Source: Gari tellinella (lineage: Eukaryota; Mollusca; Bivalvia; Cardiida; Psammobiidae). From it: DNA of 64,000 bases. Below, piece by piece: positions 44,503 through 55,919 of this stretch (positions within the stretch are counted from its first letter, which is position 1; each line of letters opens with the position of its first letter). The DNA lies in the NCBI GenBank assembly GCA_922989275.2, contig OV277871.1, forward strand, positions 30,390,693 through 30,454,692, given 5' to 3'. The notes under the pieces are model-generated. The model was given only the letters and a program-made list of their open reading frames with translations, was not told the DNA's origin and ran no database searches. Position numbers and translations under genes: made by a program.

Positions 44503-44865
44503 TTATATAGCGCAACAAACATCTCTTGGTGTGAGCTTAAGCTTTGCACCGACGGGGTTTGTTGTTGCTTGGTCACTCGGTTTGCACGTTACAAATGGTG
44601 GCAGCGGTGGGATAATGACAACTGCCAGACCGGAGTTGCCTTACCCATGGGTTCTCCCAAGGTCCAAGTCTCGGGACGAGACTTCTCGGAGGGGAGAGTT
44701 ATGTAACGTACGTAGTACGTTGGTATATGCAAATGAGGCTTCCCAAACCGTTGTATGTTGGGAAGTAGAGTCAATTATATAGAGCAACAAACATCTCTTG
44801 GTGTGAGCTTAAGCTTTGCACCGACGGGGTTTGTTGTTGCTTGGTCACTCGGTTTGCACGTTACA
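44430..44865 (+). mobile_element. TRIM-like miniature LTR retrotransposon
   Basis: Two 164-bp direct repeats (44430-44593 and 44702-44865) differ at one base by eye, begin TGTAACG and end CGTTACA. The 108-bp interior opens with TGGTGGCAGCGGTGGGAT, a plausible primer binding site, and ends in purine-rich CTCGGAGGGGAGAGT. CAAG flanks both sides (44426-44429 and 44866-44869). Removing the element and one CAAG restores the Penelope reading frame. No coding capacity. Confidence 0.85.
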
Positions 44866-45447
44866 CAAGCTTGGTATTTTCTGTTTTCAAGCTTCGTCAA
44901 AACTTCATTCGAGTTTTTGATAGACCAAAACAGATTAAGTCGATAATTTTCGTAAGTCTTTGCACAATACCTTTGAACATGTTCTTTGATTTTAATTAAA
45001 GACGATGTTAAAAGTTTGGAAAGCTTAGTAGTAGTACATGCACTTGAATTAGCAATAAAACGAGACTTATATGGAGTTTTGTGGAGTTTTGGTATCCAGT
45101 ACATTGTAGGAAGTTTGTGACATGTAATGTTGACTTCAGCTTTTAATTGTACACATGTATCAAGATGATCAGATACTACATTACGTTGATGTGTAGGAAT
45201 TGGTATTTACAAGTTCCTGGTTTAAAGTATCAACATAATGTAATCGTCATACAATTATCACATTATTGGATGCTTTGTCTGCAGGAACTAGTACATATTT
45301 GGAATGAAAGTCTTGTATGCCCTTCTTTAAGTGACGAATGATAAATTTAGGTTTAGGTGGTAAAAGATGGTTATTGGATAAATAGAACGAAATCCGGGTA
45401 TCGATAATATCAAAAATTAATTCTTTCCATTTTGAAAGAGCGTCATT
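44866..45447 (-). pseudogene. Penelope-like RT, central region with stops
   Basis: The frame at 44775-45104 contains MYWIPKLHKTPYKSRFIAN; its end (below 44866) is LTR sequence and not native. Upstream (45105-45447) the motif KYVLVPADKASNNVIIV is visible, but the frame is closed by several stops. Both motifs are typical of Penelope-like elements. Confidence 0.75.
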
Positions 45448-46390
45448 TTAAGCATGTGCTCTTCGGCACCAGTTGGTACTATAATTATTCAAAGCTTCCG
45501 AAATATGATTGCGGCAAGTATCGAAATCAATTAATGCAGGTAATCTAAATGTAGGTCCCTTAATCAAAAGCGCTCTGGTGCGTTTATCTTTAATGATATC
45601 AAAATTGCCTGTTATTATATGACCCACTGGAGCGTAACAAAATTTAGAAGAGGTACAGTCACATGTATCTGGTGTGTTTTCGAGAATTTTAAGATCAGAA
45701 ACAATTTTATTGTAGTTAAAAATTAACCCTCTTACAGATTTATTATACTTATAGCAAATAAAAGGTGGTTCAAGATTTTTGAAATAATTTGGAATAGCAT
45801 TCATCACATTTTTGTTTCGGAGAATACTTTGTAAATCTATGAAGTCAATACCTTTATTTATAAAAGGGACCTTAATGAAATATCTTTTGTGATCGTTTAA
45901 AGAATCAATATGAGGTATGAGAACATGCTGAGTATAACTTTGTATTAAACCCGCAGTATAATACAGAGGATCTGTGCGTAAAATTATTCCATCAGCCTTG
46001 TCGTCAATATCTCTTAAAGACGAAAATGACAACGAAGAAAGCCGAGAAAGCATTTTATGTTTACCAGAAAGTAACAGCAGATTATGCAAATCTGTTATAG
46101 AAACCGACTTACGTGATTTACGTTTAATATTTCCATTTATACGAATACCATGTGATCTAGATTTACGGTTGCGTGTAGAATAAATCGAAAAAATATCAAT
46201 AGAAGGTTCTTTTGAAATATTGCCAGATTGGTATATATTATCATTCAAGCCTAAAGGAAAGGGTGTCTGTAAATTTTTAATCCATTTTAATTCCGTTATA
46301 AATCTAGCCTTACCTTTGAAACTATTATTAGCATATCCTACCAATACAGAGTATTTTCCCTTGGCGGGTTATGTCCCTTGAACGATAGAT
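45448..46390 (-). pseudogene. Penelope-like element, N-terminal region
   Basis: A 298-codon frame (45448-46344), which extends upstream in frame to about 46390, has KRYFIKVPFINKGIDFIDLQ, VRGLIFNYNKIV and a Cys cluster CDCTSSKFCYAPVGHIITG, then LLIKGPTFRLP. Such N-terminal regions with a C-x-C/H cluster precede the RT in this branch. No other activity is indicated. Confidence 0.65.
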
Positions 46391-46439
46391 CTGTTTGTCT
46401 GTCTTTCTCTGTCCCTGTCGCCCTGTGTGTCTCTCTGTG

Positions 46440-47500
46440 TGAAAGGGGTAATGGGGTTTAAAAGTATTGTACTCAAAGACGATCAAATTAAAGTATTTTG
46501 TGTCCTTTAAATAACAAGAAATATCTTTTTAAAAAAAGATATTCAGCGGAATGAGTGGTTGAACTAATGCTATAGATAGGTGTGCAACATTGAATGAAAT
46601 TGAGGTTTTAAAAGAATTGTAGGTCTTGGATTGAAAAACAAGAAATACAAGTATACAATGGAAACAGTAACTTTTATTTAAAATGCCAAACTATCATGTA
46701 CAGAAATGCAAAACAAAACAATAATTTAACTTATATCCTAGCTACTGGCAGAAGATCCTCACATAATCTATTGTTCTATATATCAAACTTCATTCATGAA
46801 TAGAGTTTCTTGAAACAAACTATAACAAAATAAACTAAGTTGTTTATGCTCATACAGATACAACAGCCTGCTATAGATTCTCTAACACCTCACTCTTGTA
46901 AATAAATGATGAAAAAAACACAATTGTGTTTAACTCACTTGAGGCCATTTATTATCTTGCTATTAACGTATGGTAAATGTGTACAAATAGTTAACAGTTA
47001 AAACAAATTGGTACTAAACAATAACAAAACACATAGTTTCCTCTGCATATCTATAAAAATATTTCAGATGTCATCTCTTAAAAATAGAAGCATGATGTCA
47101 TCAGCACAGTTGTAAACAGTCTGTAATGTTCAGTTTGTGTCTCTTAATTTTACACTCTCACAATTCAATTCTGGTAAAACTGTAATGGTACATAGACCAG
47201 CCTGGCTACTTATCCAATCAGGCAATTCAGTTTGCAACAGGTGCTCTTAAACCTAAATTTCTGATCAAATATGATTGGTTGAAAAAGTTGGTCTAAATAG
47301 ATATACCATGCAGATCCGCTGAAAACAAATCTAACATCTATACATTTATACAAGCTATGACATATAAGCATGTGGATTTACAGTTGACCTAGAGGGGTCC
47401 GGGGCATGCTCCCCCTGAATATTTTTAAGAAAAAAAATGGTGCATTCTGGGCGTTAAGAGGGGCCTTATTTAGAACTGGAAAAAGAGAGGTTGATGTTCG
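46440..47500. other. Non-coding; short direct repeat shared with 42610-42712
   Basis: 46447-46525 (GGTAATGGGGTTTAAAAGTA and onward to TTTTGTGTCCTTTAAATAA) repeats 42611-42685 at about 85-90% identity by eye. The next part of the left copy (ACATCTATACATTTATAC) reappears at 47334. On the minus strand an AATAAA near 46675 could be a polyadenylation signal, but no gene is tied to it. Confidence 0.4.
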
Positions 47501-47538
47501 AAATTCAACACTTAAAACAATGACTCAACAGATTTTAC

Positions 47539-48310
47539 TCTGACGAAGTAACTTAAATGATATTCAACCCTATTCACGAATAAAGGGTCTACTCTTCATT
47601 TACAACCAGTGACGAGTACGTACACTATTCCTTTGCAAACAGTGTAGACCCTGGTAAGTGGGCTCCATTCAGAGCCACCTGATCTGGGTCTGCAGTCTTT
47701 GTCATTTTGCAATATTTTGTGAGAATCAATCCTAAATGATAGAATCAAATTCAATAAATAAAACATTTAGTGACGTAGGCTAGTACTTAGAAAAAAATAA
47801 CGCACCATAGTGACGAATAAACTTGTCATTTACAAACAATGACCAGTACGAACACTAGTCCTTCACACACAGTGCATACCCTGGTCAAACTGAGAGGGTT
47901 CATTCAGGAGCTCTCTTATCAAGGTCTGCAATGTTGTTTAGTATATTTATTGAAACAACCCTTCATTACTGCAGACATTACTCTGACGTAGTACTTAACA
48001 TACTCAACCATAGCGACAAGTAAAGTTTTCATGTACAACCAGTGACGAGTACGTACACTAGTCCTAGGCAACAGTATAGACCCTGGTCAGATGGCTTCAT
48101 TATTTCGCAGTATACTTATAGAAACAATTCTAAATTTCAGGATCAAAATTCAACACTTAAAACAATTATTCATGCAGTAGAGATTACTCTGACGTAGTAC
48201 TTAACATGATAGTCAACCCTGGTGACGAGTTAACTCTCCTTTTATTTTACAACTAGTGATGAGAACGTACACTGGCTCTTTGCAAACAATGTAGACCCTG
48301 GTCAGATTCA
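47539..48310. repeat. Degenerate tandem repeat, four units of 208-232 bp
   Basis: Units start near 47541, 47773, 47981 and 48192 at a GACGTAGTACTTAACAT-like word. Each contains AGTGACGAGTACGTACACTA- and GTGTAGACCCTGGTCAGAT-like phrases. No coding capacity. The same phrases occur singly near 50255. Confidence 0.65.
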
Positions 48311-48319
48311 CGAATTTTA

Positions 48320-48770
48320 ATAAGGCCAATATGTGCTTCCGTATTTGTTTTTTATGGGACCATCGCCTAGTAGTTTTTCTTATTCGTTTTCTGAACTTTG
48401 TTGCATCTTTTTTTTTTATATATATAAAACAGAAACAGTTTTAATGCTTACTACATCTATTTGAGTTGGGGTGTATGTTTTACAGATAAATATTAAGATA
48501 ATATAGAAATCTTCGCTTCAAAATATGAAACACTAGATCTACCTCACTTTTAGTCATTATTAAAACCCACGGCCAGAGTAACACGAAACGCATTACATGT
48601 CAATCTAAACATTTTTTTGTCAGAATCACGTGGATTCAGCTGCGTACTCGCAGCTACGCGCCCTATGACCCCTCTCTGTCTCTCTCATCACATATAAACT
48701 GTTTCAGTCTACATGTACTTTACAAATCAAACCTTCTCCTCCATAGGCATCAGTGCATCTATTTTATACC
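48320..48770. other. Non-coding, no recognised feature
   Basis: AT-rich DNA without long frames. Confidence 0.3.
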
Positions 48771-48779
48771 ACAATGATA

Positions 48780-49009
48780 CTGTAAAACAGGTATTTTTCG
48801 CGTCATGAATATTTCGCGTAATGCAATTTTGTATTAATGCGCGACATCATGCAATATTTTTAGCACGTGGTAGCTTAAAGCAGTCTGAAAGTAAAGCAGA
48901 ATGTGCCTTAATGCACATTCTGCTTTACTTTCAACCTGCTTTAAGAAGTCACCTATTTTCAAAACTAGAGACGTAAATTATATTCTCGCGAATAAAACCG
49001 GTTTTACAG
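48780..49009. mobile_element. Mariner-type MITE (CTGTAAAACAGG ends) containing the shared hairpin
   Basis: The ends CTGTAAAACAGGTATTTTTC and AAAACCGGTTTTACAG are inverted and flanked by TA. The centre (about 48885-48945) is the AAGCAGTCTGAAAGTAAAGC hairpin also found in TTAA-type MITEs. Confidence 0.65.
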
Positions 49010-49089
49010 TAATTCAGATGACTACTAAAGTCAAGATGAAAGTAAAGCAGAGCCTTCCTTAATTAGGAGCTTTCATCCTGCTTTATGAA

Positions 49090-49650
49090 GACACCTTTTC
49101 TTCACATTATCATCTGCGTGCATTCAGAATTCTTAATACAATGTAGAAGCATTAGTATGCCCTCATGCAGAGAAAACGTACGAAAAAGGGGTACAATATT
49201 TTCAAAGTGGTATATACTCTATATGAATCCAACATTTTCGCAGCCTGATCTTGATTAAAACTATTTTCAATAGTCATCATTACTGGTTTTTAGTGTTGAA
49301 AGAGTTGATACAAAGTCATCAACCAAACCAGGTGCTTTACGACGTATTTTTTAAATTTTAAATCTATTTATCTTTATTTATGTGATCTATATCAAAAAAC
49401 ATCATGCGGGTACAGTAGTCAAAAACTCATGTTCGTGTAAGCTTTGTCTTTTTATTAAGGCAGCATCCCTGTGGAGTACAATACCCTTTTCATTGTTCAT
49501 TCAAGAAGTAAAGCATGATATGACCGCCATGCTAAGTGTGACTCCTCTGTTTGTTCACTGCCATGACGTCATCAAATTTAAACAATTGTCGTCTGCTTCT
49601 ATTTCTAAAAAGCATTTTTTAGGTATTTTGACTTAAAAAATATTGAAACG
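49090..49650. other. Non-coding, no supported gene
   Basis: An 84-codon plus frame at 49382-49636 has no splice context or family signature; I do not support it. Confidence 0.3.
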
Positions 49651-49655
49651 AATAT

Positions 49656-49720
49656 CAAACAGTTTGGATCCTGATCAGACGCCGCTTTACGCGGCGTCTG
49701 ATCAGGATCCAAACTGTTTG
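49656..49720. repeat. Palindrome of the GCAAACAG family, 30-bp arms
   Basis: CAAACAGTTTGGATCCTGAT... pairs with ...ATCAGGATCCAAACTGTTTG with a 5-bp loop. Related copies: 19180-19256, 59386-59451, 61934-61998, 62433-62501, 63874-63940. Confidence 0.8.
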
Positions 49721-49729
49721 CAAATAGCT

Positions 49730-50590
49730 ACGACAGTTGAAAGGGGTTAAGGTTACACAATGTCACATTCCATTCTGATGTGTGATATCACAGACATGTA
49801 CTTTACTACAGGCTTAACCTGCCATATTTCTGGCAGTTACAAGTAGTTTTGAACTAGATTAGAAGTTTGTTATTTTACCACTCCATTTTACTTGGTCGTT
49901 TCATTCTATAGTAAACACCCATTATCTTCATTTCATTTATTGAAAAATATTAAGTAAAACTTCTTCATAGCCGTCCTGGTACTTGAATTGTTGCAAAACT
50001 GGTTATAACGACGTTCTGTCCTGAACTGTTGAAACAACATGTCGAGGTTTTGAGGTTAAACAAATCTGTAAAGTTTCGCACATACATTGATTAAAGACGC
50101 AATTGATAATCAACTAAATCGTCAATATAATTATTTTCGATTTTCATTTTCTAGGACTTGAGACATTCTGTAAATGAGTTATGTCCAAATGATCGGGTCA
50201 ACTTATTCTAAAAGCCTTGTGATAATTTATCTAGTATTAACTCATTGACCCCTGGCCACGAGTATACTCGTCATTTACAAACAGTGTACCTTTAAAGGGA
50301 CTCGCAACCGGATGGTGTACTTGTCAAAATAAAATAAAATACTCAAATAAAAGCAAATTTGTGGCATTATTTGGCTTCTGACATTAAAAAAATATGATCA
50401 GTCCAAAAAAGTCTCAAGAATCGTCACCGAATCTTAGTTTTTTTTAGATACAATGTATATTCCATCGTTTTTCAATAGCGTCTGCTGGCGGTTTTGTTGT
50501 TGTTGTTGCTTCTCTACACGGGCTCTGACATAAACCGGAGCCGAATAATGTAGTATTAATCGCTACCAGTGAAGTACGTTAATTCGCAAC
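49730..50590. other. Non-coding, no recognised gene
   Basis: AT-rich DNA; a GAGTATACTCGTCATTTACA phrase near 50255 belongs to the repeat at 47.5-48.3 kb. Confidence 0.3.
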
Positions 50591-50604
50591 CATATATATA
50601 GAGA

Positions 50605-50775
50605 GCGTCCGTGGTCGAGGCGGTAAAGGCGTGTCCTCATTTTTCTTGTTTGTCTCCGCAATGAAGGGCCACGGGTTCGAATCCCACCAGAGTTATTGTG
50701 GACAAATAACAGATCACCCCTACATGTACATTCGTTGCTATGTACCGTGAAAACGACATAAAACTTTTTGATGCA
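50605..50775 (+). mobile_element. tRNA-derived SINE, Ser/Leu-type head
   Basis: TCCGTGGTCGAGGCGGTAAA (A box) and CACGGGTTCGAATCCCACC (B box) are about 60 bp apart, the longer spacing of class II tRNAs. The acceptor ends do not pair. A short body with GTACCGTGAAAACGACATAA follows. Confidence 0.5.
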
Positions 50776-51019
50776 TATTTTCGTTATAATTCACGTACTG
50801 TGGCGTTATCTGACGGAATTTGATGAAATAAAAAGTAGATATTGATAAATTAATCATTTCCCGAGGGTACCACAAGAGAATATCGGCGATCTAGTATATT
50901 TTAGCATCAGTTTAAGTCGATAGTAAAGACTAGGTGTCGAATTGCGCTGTTTACCTTGTATCTATAATAGAAGTAAAGTAAAAAAAAAAAAGGGGGGGGG
51001 GTGTTAATAGATAATAAAG

Positions 51020-53300
51020 TATGTGTCAAGTACCTGTGCCATGCACGGAAGCATTTTTTACCCAAATGCACATAATTTGAACAATCTTGATAGAAGATCT
51101 GTTGATGATGTTTTGTGCCAAATATCTAAGCTCAGGGAAATGTGGTTTCAGACAAGAAGAATTTTTCAGTTTTCATTGAAAAAATCTATTTTTAGCTATG
51201 CAACGGAACAGAACCGTTTCAACAGTATTTCAAAGGGTCCTCTAGACATGTCAGCAAACCAAATATAAAAGCTATGGCCATATTCGTTTCAGAGAAGAAG
51301 AGGTTTGAGGATTTCTCTATAAAACTGTATGTAAATTTGTGATCCCCGAGGCGGGTGTAATTTTGACCCCAAGAGGCATATTTGAACAATCTTGATAGAG
51401 GACCTGTAGATGATGACTTGTGCCAAATAACTAAGCTCAGGGTATTGTGGTTTCAGACAAGAAGAATTTTCAAGATTACACTGAACAATCTATTTTAGCT
51501 CCTGTGACCTATATGCAACGGTCCGGAACTATATATATACTCAACAAAAAAAGTTAAGGAATTTTCAGAAAATCATCGCAAAATTGTACACCGAAACTAA
51601 CCTTTATCATTTTTTTATTTATTTGAATAGATCCATTTCTTCGCTTGAAAGAAATATTTCCTTTAGTTTGATATCACTTATATCCTCGCTGTAGCACTGT
51701 TTCAAGTAACAGTTTATTGGTAATATATTGGTAAAGAGCCTCTAGAAGTGTCACCATGTCAAATACCAAAGCTCTGGTCATATTTGTTTCAGAGAAGTTA
51801 TTTGAAGATTTCACTATAATATATATAAGTATATGTAAACTGGCGACTTGTAACGGGGCCAGTTTGACCCAAGGGGAACCATTTGAACAATCTTGATAGA
51901 GGACCTATAGATGATGTAATGTGCCAAATATCTAAGCTTTGTCCCTTGTGGTTTCTGACAAGAATATTGTTTAAGTTTTCATTGAAATGATTTATTTTTA
52001 GCTCCTGGGACATAGATATGCAACGGACTGGAAATGTTTGACCAACTATAAAAGAGGACAATAAAATGATAATTCTGCCAAGTTTTGTAAATATCCATCC
52101 CGTGATTTCAGAGGAGATGTCGTTTAAAGAAAGTGTTGAAGACGAACGACCGACGACCGACACCGGATAATCAAAATTTTGGCACTACGTGCCAGGCGAG
52201 TTAAAAAAGAAGCTCAATATAAATAAGCATACACAATTAGAACAAGCACAGAATATTTAACCAAGCACAATACGTGTTTTTATTGGTACCCAAAACTAAA
52301 GTCATGTTACATTATAAGCATGTTATGTAAACCTTTAATAGAATGCTATATAAACGTCATGAAGATATGGGGCATTATCCAGTCAGAAATAACAATTGTA
52401 GCACCATAAATGTAGAATTTCAACAAGATGCACACACGCATCTAAATATCGCCCACCTGCAAAACCCCAGACAAGGGTCACATGAGCCCTGGGGTGGGAT
52501 CATTTTTTACCTCAATGACATACTTTCAAAAACCTTGCTGATGAACCTGCAAATTAAGTGTTCTGTCAAATATCTAAGCTCATGACTTTTTACATGGATT
52601 GTTTCAGACAGGAAGACTTTTCATTGAAAAAAAAATCTATTTTTGGTTATTGTGACCCAGATATGCAACAGATTGGAACCATTTCAGCAATATTGGTATA
52701 GCACATCTAAAAGTGTCACTATATGCTAAATATCAAAGCTCTGGCCTTAATAGTTTCAGAGAAGAAGTTTGAAGATTTCACAATATAACTCTATGTAAAA
52801 CTGTGACCCCTAGGGTGGGGACATTTTTTTACCAAAGGGACATAATTTGAACAATCTTGATAAGGGATGTAAAGATGATATCTAATCTATGGTTTCAGAC
52901 AAGGAGACATTTTTGAAGTTTTCATTGAAAAAATCTATTTTTAGCTCGATTGACCTAGATATGGACTGACCAGAACCCTTTCAAAAATACCAGTAAAGGA
53001 CATATAGATGCGACTCCATGCCAAAATTCAGAGCTCAGGCCAGAGAAAAAGATTTCACTAAATAACTCTTTGTAAAATATTGACCCCAAGGGCCGGGGCA
53101 GTTTTAACCACAGGGGCATAATTTGAACAATCTTGATAGGCGACCTGTGGATGATGATTTGTGCAAACAATCTAATCTCTGGGTACTGTGGTTTGTAGCC
53201 GCTAGAGTGTTAACGAACTAATTGTGGACGGACGGACGACGGACATCCAGCGATCCTAAATGGTCATATTGGCACTTCGTGCCAGATGAGCTAAAAAGTC
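51020..53300. repeat. Degenerate array of the bivalve periodic repeat
   Basis: Phrases GAACAATCTTGATAGA, GTGCCAAATATCTAAGCTC, TTTCATTGAAA and TTTTTAGCTCCTG recur about every 300-500 bp. GACGG-rich stretches followed by GAGTTAAAAAA near 52203 and GAGCTAAAAA near 53298 mark element ends. Open frames on either strand are repeat artefacts. Confidence 0.6.
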
Positions 53301-53790
53301 TTAAAATACACCTTGACCTTTGTCTGACATAAACCAAGTTATACTGAGCTCAAGAGCTACTTGGGTTGAGTACAAATGCTAAATATAATGTATCTATCAC
53401 ATGCAGTTCCAAAGATATGGCCAATGTTAAATCACTCTATTTGACCTGTAAATGACATCTAAATGACCTTGACCTTTGTACTAATATTTTGTTGTTGAGT
53501 ACACATGCCCTTGCCTTTTGTTAATACATGTATGATCCAAGTTGTACTGAGCTCAAGAGCTAATTGGGTTGAGTACACATGCCAAATATCATGTATCTAT
53601 CACATGCAGCTCTAAACTTATGGCAAATATTAAATTAACCCTATTTTATCTCTAAATGACCTTGACCATTGCCCAAGTTGTACTGAGCTCAAAATCTTCT
53701 TGAGGTGAGTACATGTAGCAAATACAGAGTCTGTAGATCACATGTAGTTCTAAAGTTATGGCCAACGTTAATATTTCGGACGAGAACAAC
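53300..53790. repeat. Direct repeats with TACTGAGCTCAAGAGCT
   Basis: The phrase TGTACTGAGCTCAAGAGCT recurs near 53342, 53543 and 53683, followed by GGGTTGAGTACA and a CATGTATCTATCACATGCAG-type phrase. Another non-coding periodic repeat. Confidence 0.55.
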
Positions 53791-54355
53791 ATAGACGCCA
53801 GAACGATGACAATTGCTCGTAGTTTGTTTACAGCTTGTAATTCAGGGCTGCCATAAGTTTTCAAGTGCGATTTTACGAAACATACCTTTGACTCATCGCC
53901 TGTATCTAGTTTTGTTGACACGTGGCTGCTTAAAGCAGGCTGGAATTAAGCAGAATGCGCCTTAAGGCGCATTCTGCTTTACTTCCAGCCTACTTTAAGC
54001 TACCATGAACTAGAACAAGAGCCGCATGCGGCCCTAAATCGCTCACCTGAGTAACTATTGTGTTATACTCGATGCACAATGAAGTTTGTCATTGCATGTA
54101 TGTGGACTGTTGCATGAAACTGTAACAACTCGGAATTAGGTTTTCCTGTAGAAGTATATATACAAGAGCCCCATGGGGCATATTTCGCTCACCTGAGAAT
54201 AACTGACAAAATGGAGAAAAAGATTTATGTCCAGGACAAAGTCATTTTTTACTCGATTGGCATAATTTGAACAATCTTGAAAGAGGACCTGTAGATGATG
54301 CTATGTGCCAAATATCTAAGATCAGGGTACTATGGTTTTAGACAAAAAGATTTTT

Positions 54356-55919
54356 AGCTCACCTGAGCCAAAGGCTCAGGATGAGCTATTGTGATACCAT
54401 TCCGTCCGTCGTCCGTCGTACGTCGTCCGTTCATATTTTCAAACAACATCTCCTCAGAAACCACTGAACCGATTTCAACCAAATTTTGTCAGAAGCATCA
54501 GTGACAAGGGGGAACGAAATCTTGTTCAAAGATTTTGGCTAGAGTTATTCCCCTTGCTGTGGGACCAGATTTTCTAACATGACCCTATAGACAACTTTTA
54601 ATGCATAAGAAAATCTTAAAAAATCTTCTTCTCAGAAACCTAAAGGCCCAGACCTTTGATATTTGGTAGGTATCATTACCTAATGATCTTCTACCAAGAT
54701 GTTCAAAGTTTGACCCTGGGGCTAAAAATGGCCCCGCCCTGGTGCTTATCAGTTTTTCTTAGGAAAACCTTTAAAAATCTTCTCCTCAGAAACTGTATGG
54801 CCTAGATCATTAATATTTGACATGTAGCTTTGCCATATGATCCTCTACCAAGATTGTTCAAATTATGACCCGGGTCAAAATTGGCCCCGCCCCGGGGCTT
54901 ATCAGTTTTACATAGACTTATATAGGAAAACCTTTAAAAATCGTCTTCTTTGAAACTGTAAGGCCCAGATCCTTAATATTTGACATATAGCTTTGCCTTG
55001 TGGTCCTCTACCAAGATTGTTCAAATTATGACCACCGGGCCAAAAATGGCCCCGCCCTTGGGCTAATCAGTTTTGCATAGGAAAACCTTTAAAAATCTTC
55101 TTCTCTGAAACTGTAAGGCCTAGATCATTTATATTTGACATGTAGCTTTGCCTTAAAGTCCTCTACCAAAGTTGTTCAAATTATAACACCTGGGTCAAAA
55201 TTGGCCCCGCCCGGGGCTTATCAGTTTTACATAGACTTATATAGGAAAACCTTTAAAAATCTTCTTCTCTTAAACTGTATGGCCTTGATCTTTAATATTT
55301 GACATTAAGCTTTGCCTTGTGGTCCTCTACCAAGATTGTTCAAATTATGACCCCCGGGCCAAAAATGGCCACGCCCTCGGTCCTATTAGTTTTTCATAGG
55401 AAAACCTTTAAAAATCTTCTTCTCTGAAACCGTAAGGTCAAGAATATTTTTATTTGACATGTAGCTTTGCCCTATGGTACTCTACCAAGATTGTTCAAAT
55501 TATGAACCGTTGATCAAATTTGGCCCCGCCCCCGGGCTTATCAGTTTTACATAGACTTATATAGGAAAACCTTTAAAAATCTTCTACTCAGAAATTGTAA
55601 GGCCCAGATTCTTAATATTTGACATATAGCTTTGCCTTGTGGTTCTCTACCAATTGTGTTCAAATTATGATCCCCGAGCCAAAATTGGCCCCACCCAGGG
55701 GCTTATACGTTTTTATAGGAAAACCTTTAAAAATCTTCTTCTCTTAAACCGTAAGGCCCAGATCATTAATATCTGACACGTAGCTTCGCATTGTGGTCCT
55801 CTACGAAGATCAAATTATGGCACTTGGGTCATAGCTATATCAAAATGTTGTCTTGCCCAGTCAGATTCTATGGTACAGTGTCCTCAGGTGAGCGAAATGT
55901 GACCCTCTGGGTCTCTTGT
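54356..55919. repeat. Left arm of giant inverted repeat
   Basis: Starts TAGCTCACCTGAGCCAAAGG, ends CCCTCTGGGTCTCTTGTT. It is matched inverted by 57458-58985 along its length. Inside, GGAAAACCTTTAAAAATCTT starts units at 54763, 54926, 55081, 55245, 55400, 55565 and 55719; spacings alternate 163/155/164/155/165/154, giving a dimeric unit of about 318 bp. Confidence 0.8.

Larger units (their letters stand above)
43060..46400 (-). mobile_element. Penelope-like retroelement, decayed
   Basis: A single ancestral coding region on the minus strand runs from about 46390 to 43351. It carries Penelope-type RT motifs and is now broken by stops, frame changes and a 436-bp LTR insertion (44430-44865). No GIY-YIG endonuclease domain is seen after the RT, so it resembles endonuclease-lacking or atypical Penelope branches. 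Confidence 0.75.

Noticed and set aside
43351..46390. Intact Penelope-like gene or telomerase-like RT
   Set aside because: Motifs are Penelope-type, but the frame has several stops and an LTR insertion, and no telomerase-specific domains are seen.
53652..53921. 89-codon minus-strand frame near 53.8 kb
   Set aside because: It spans the end of a periodic repeat and the start of the hAT-like MITE; no protein signature.
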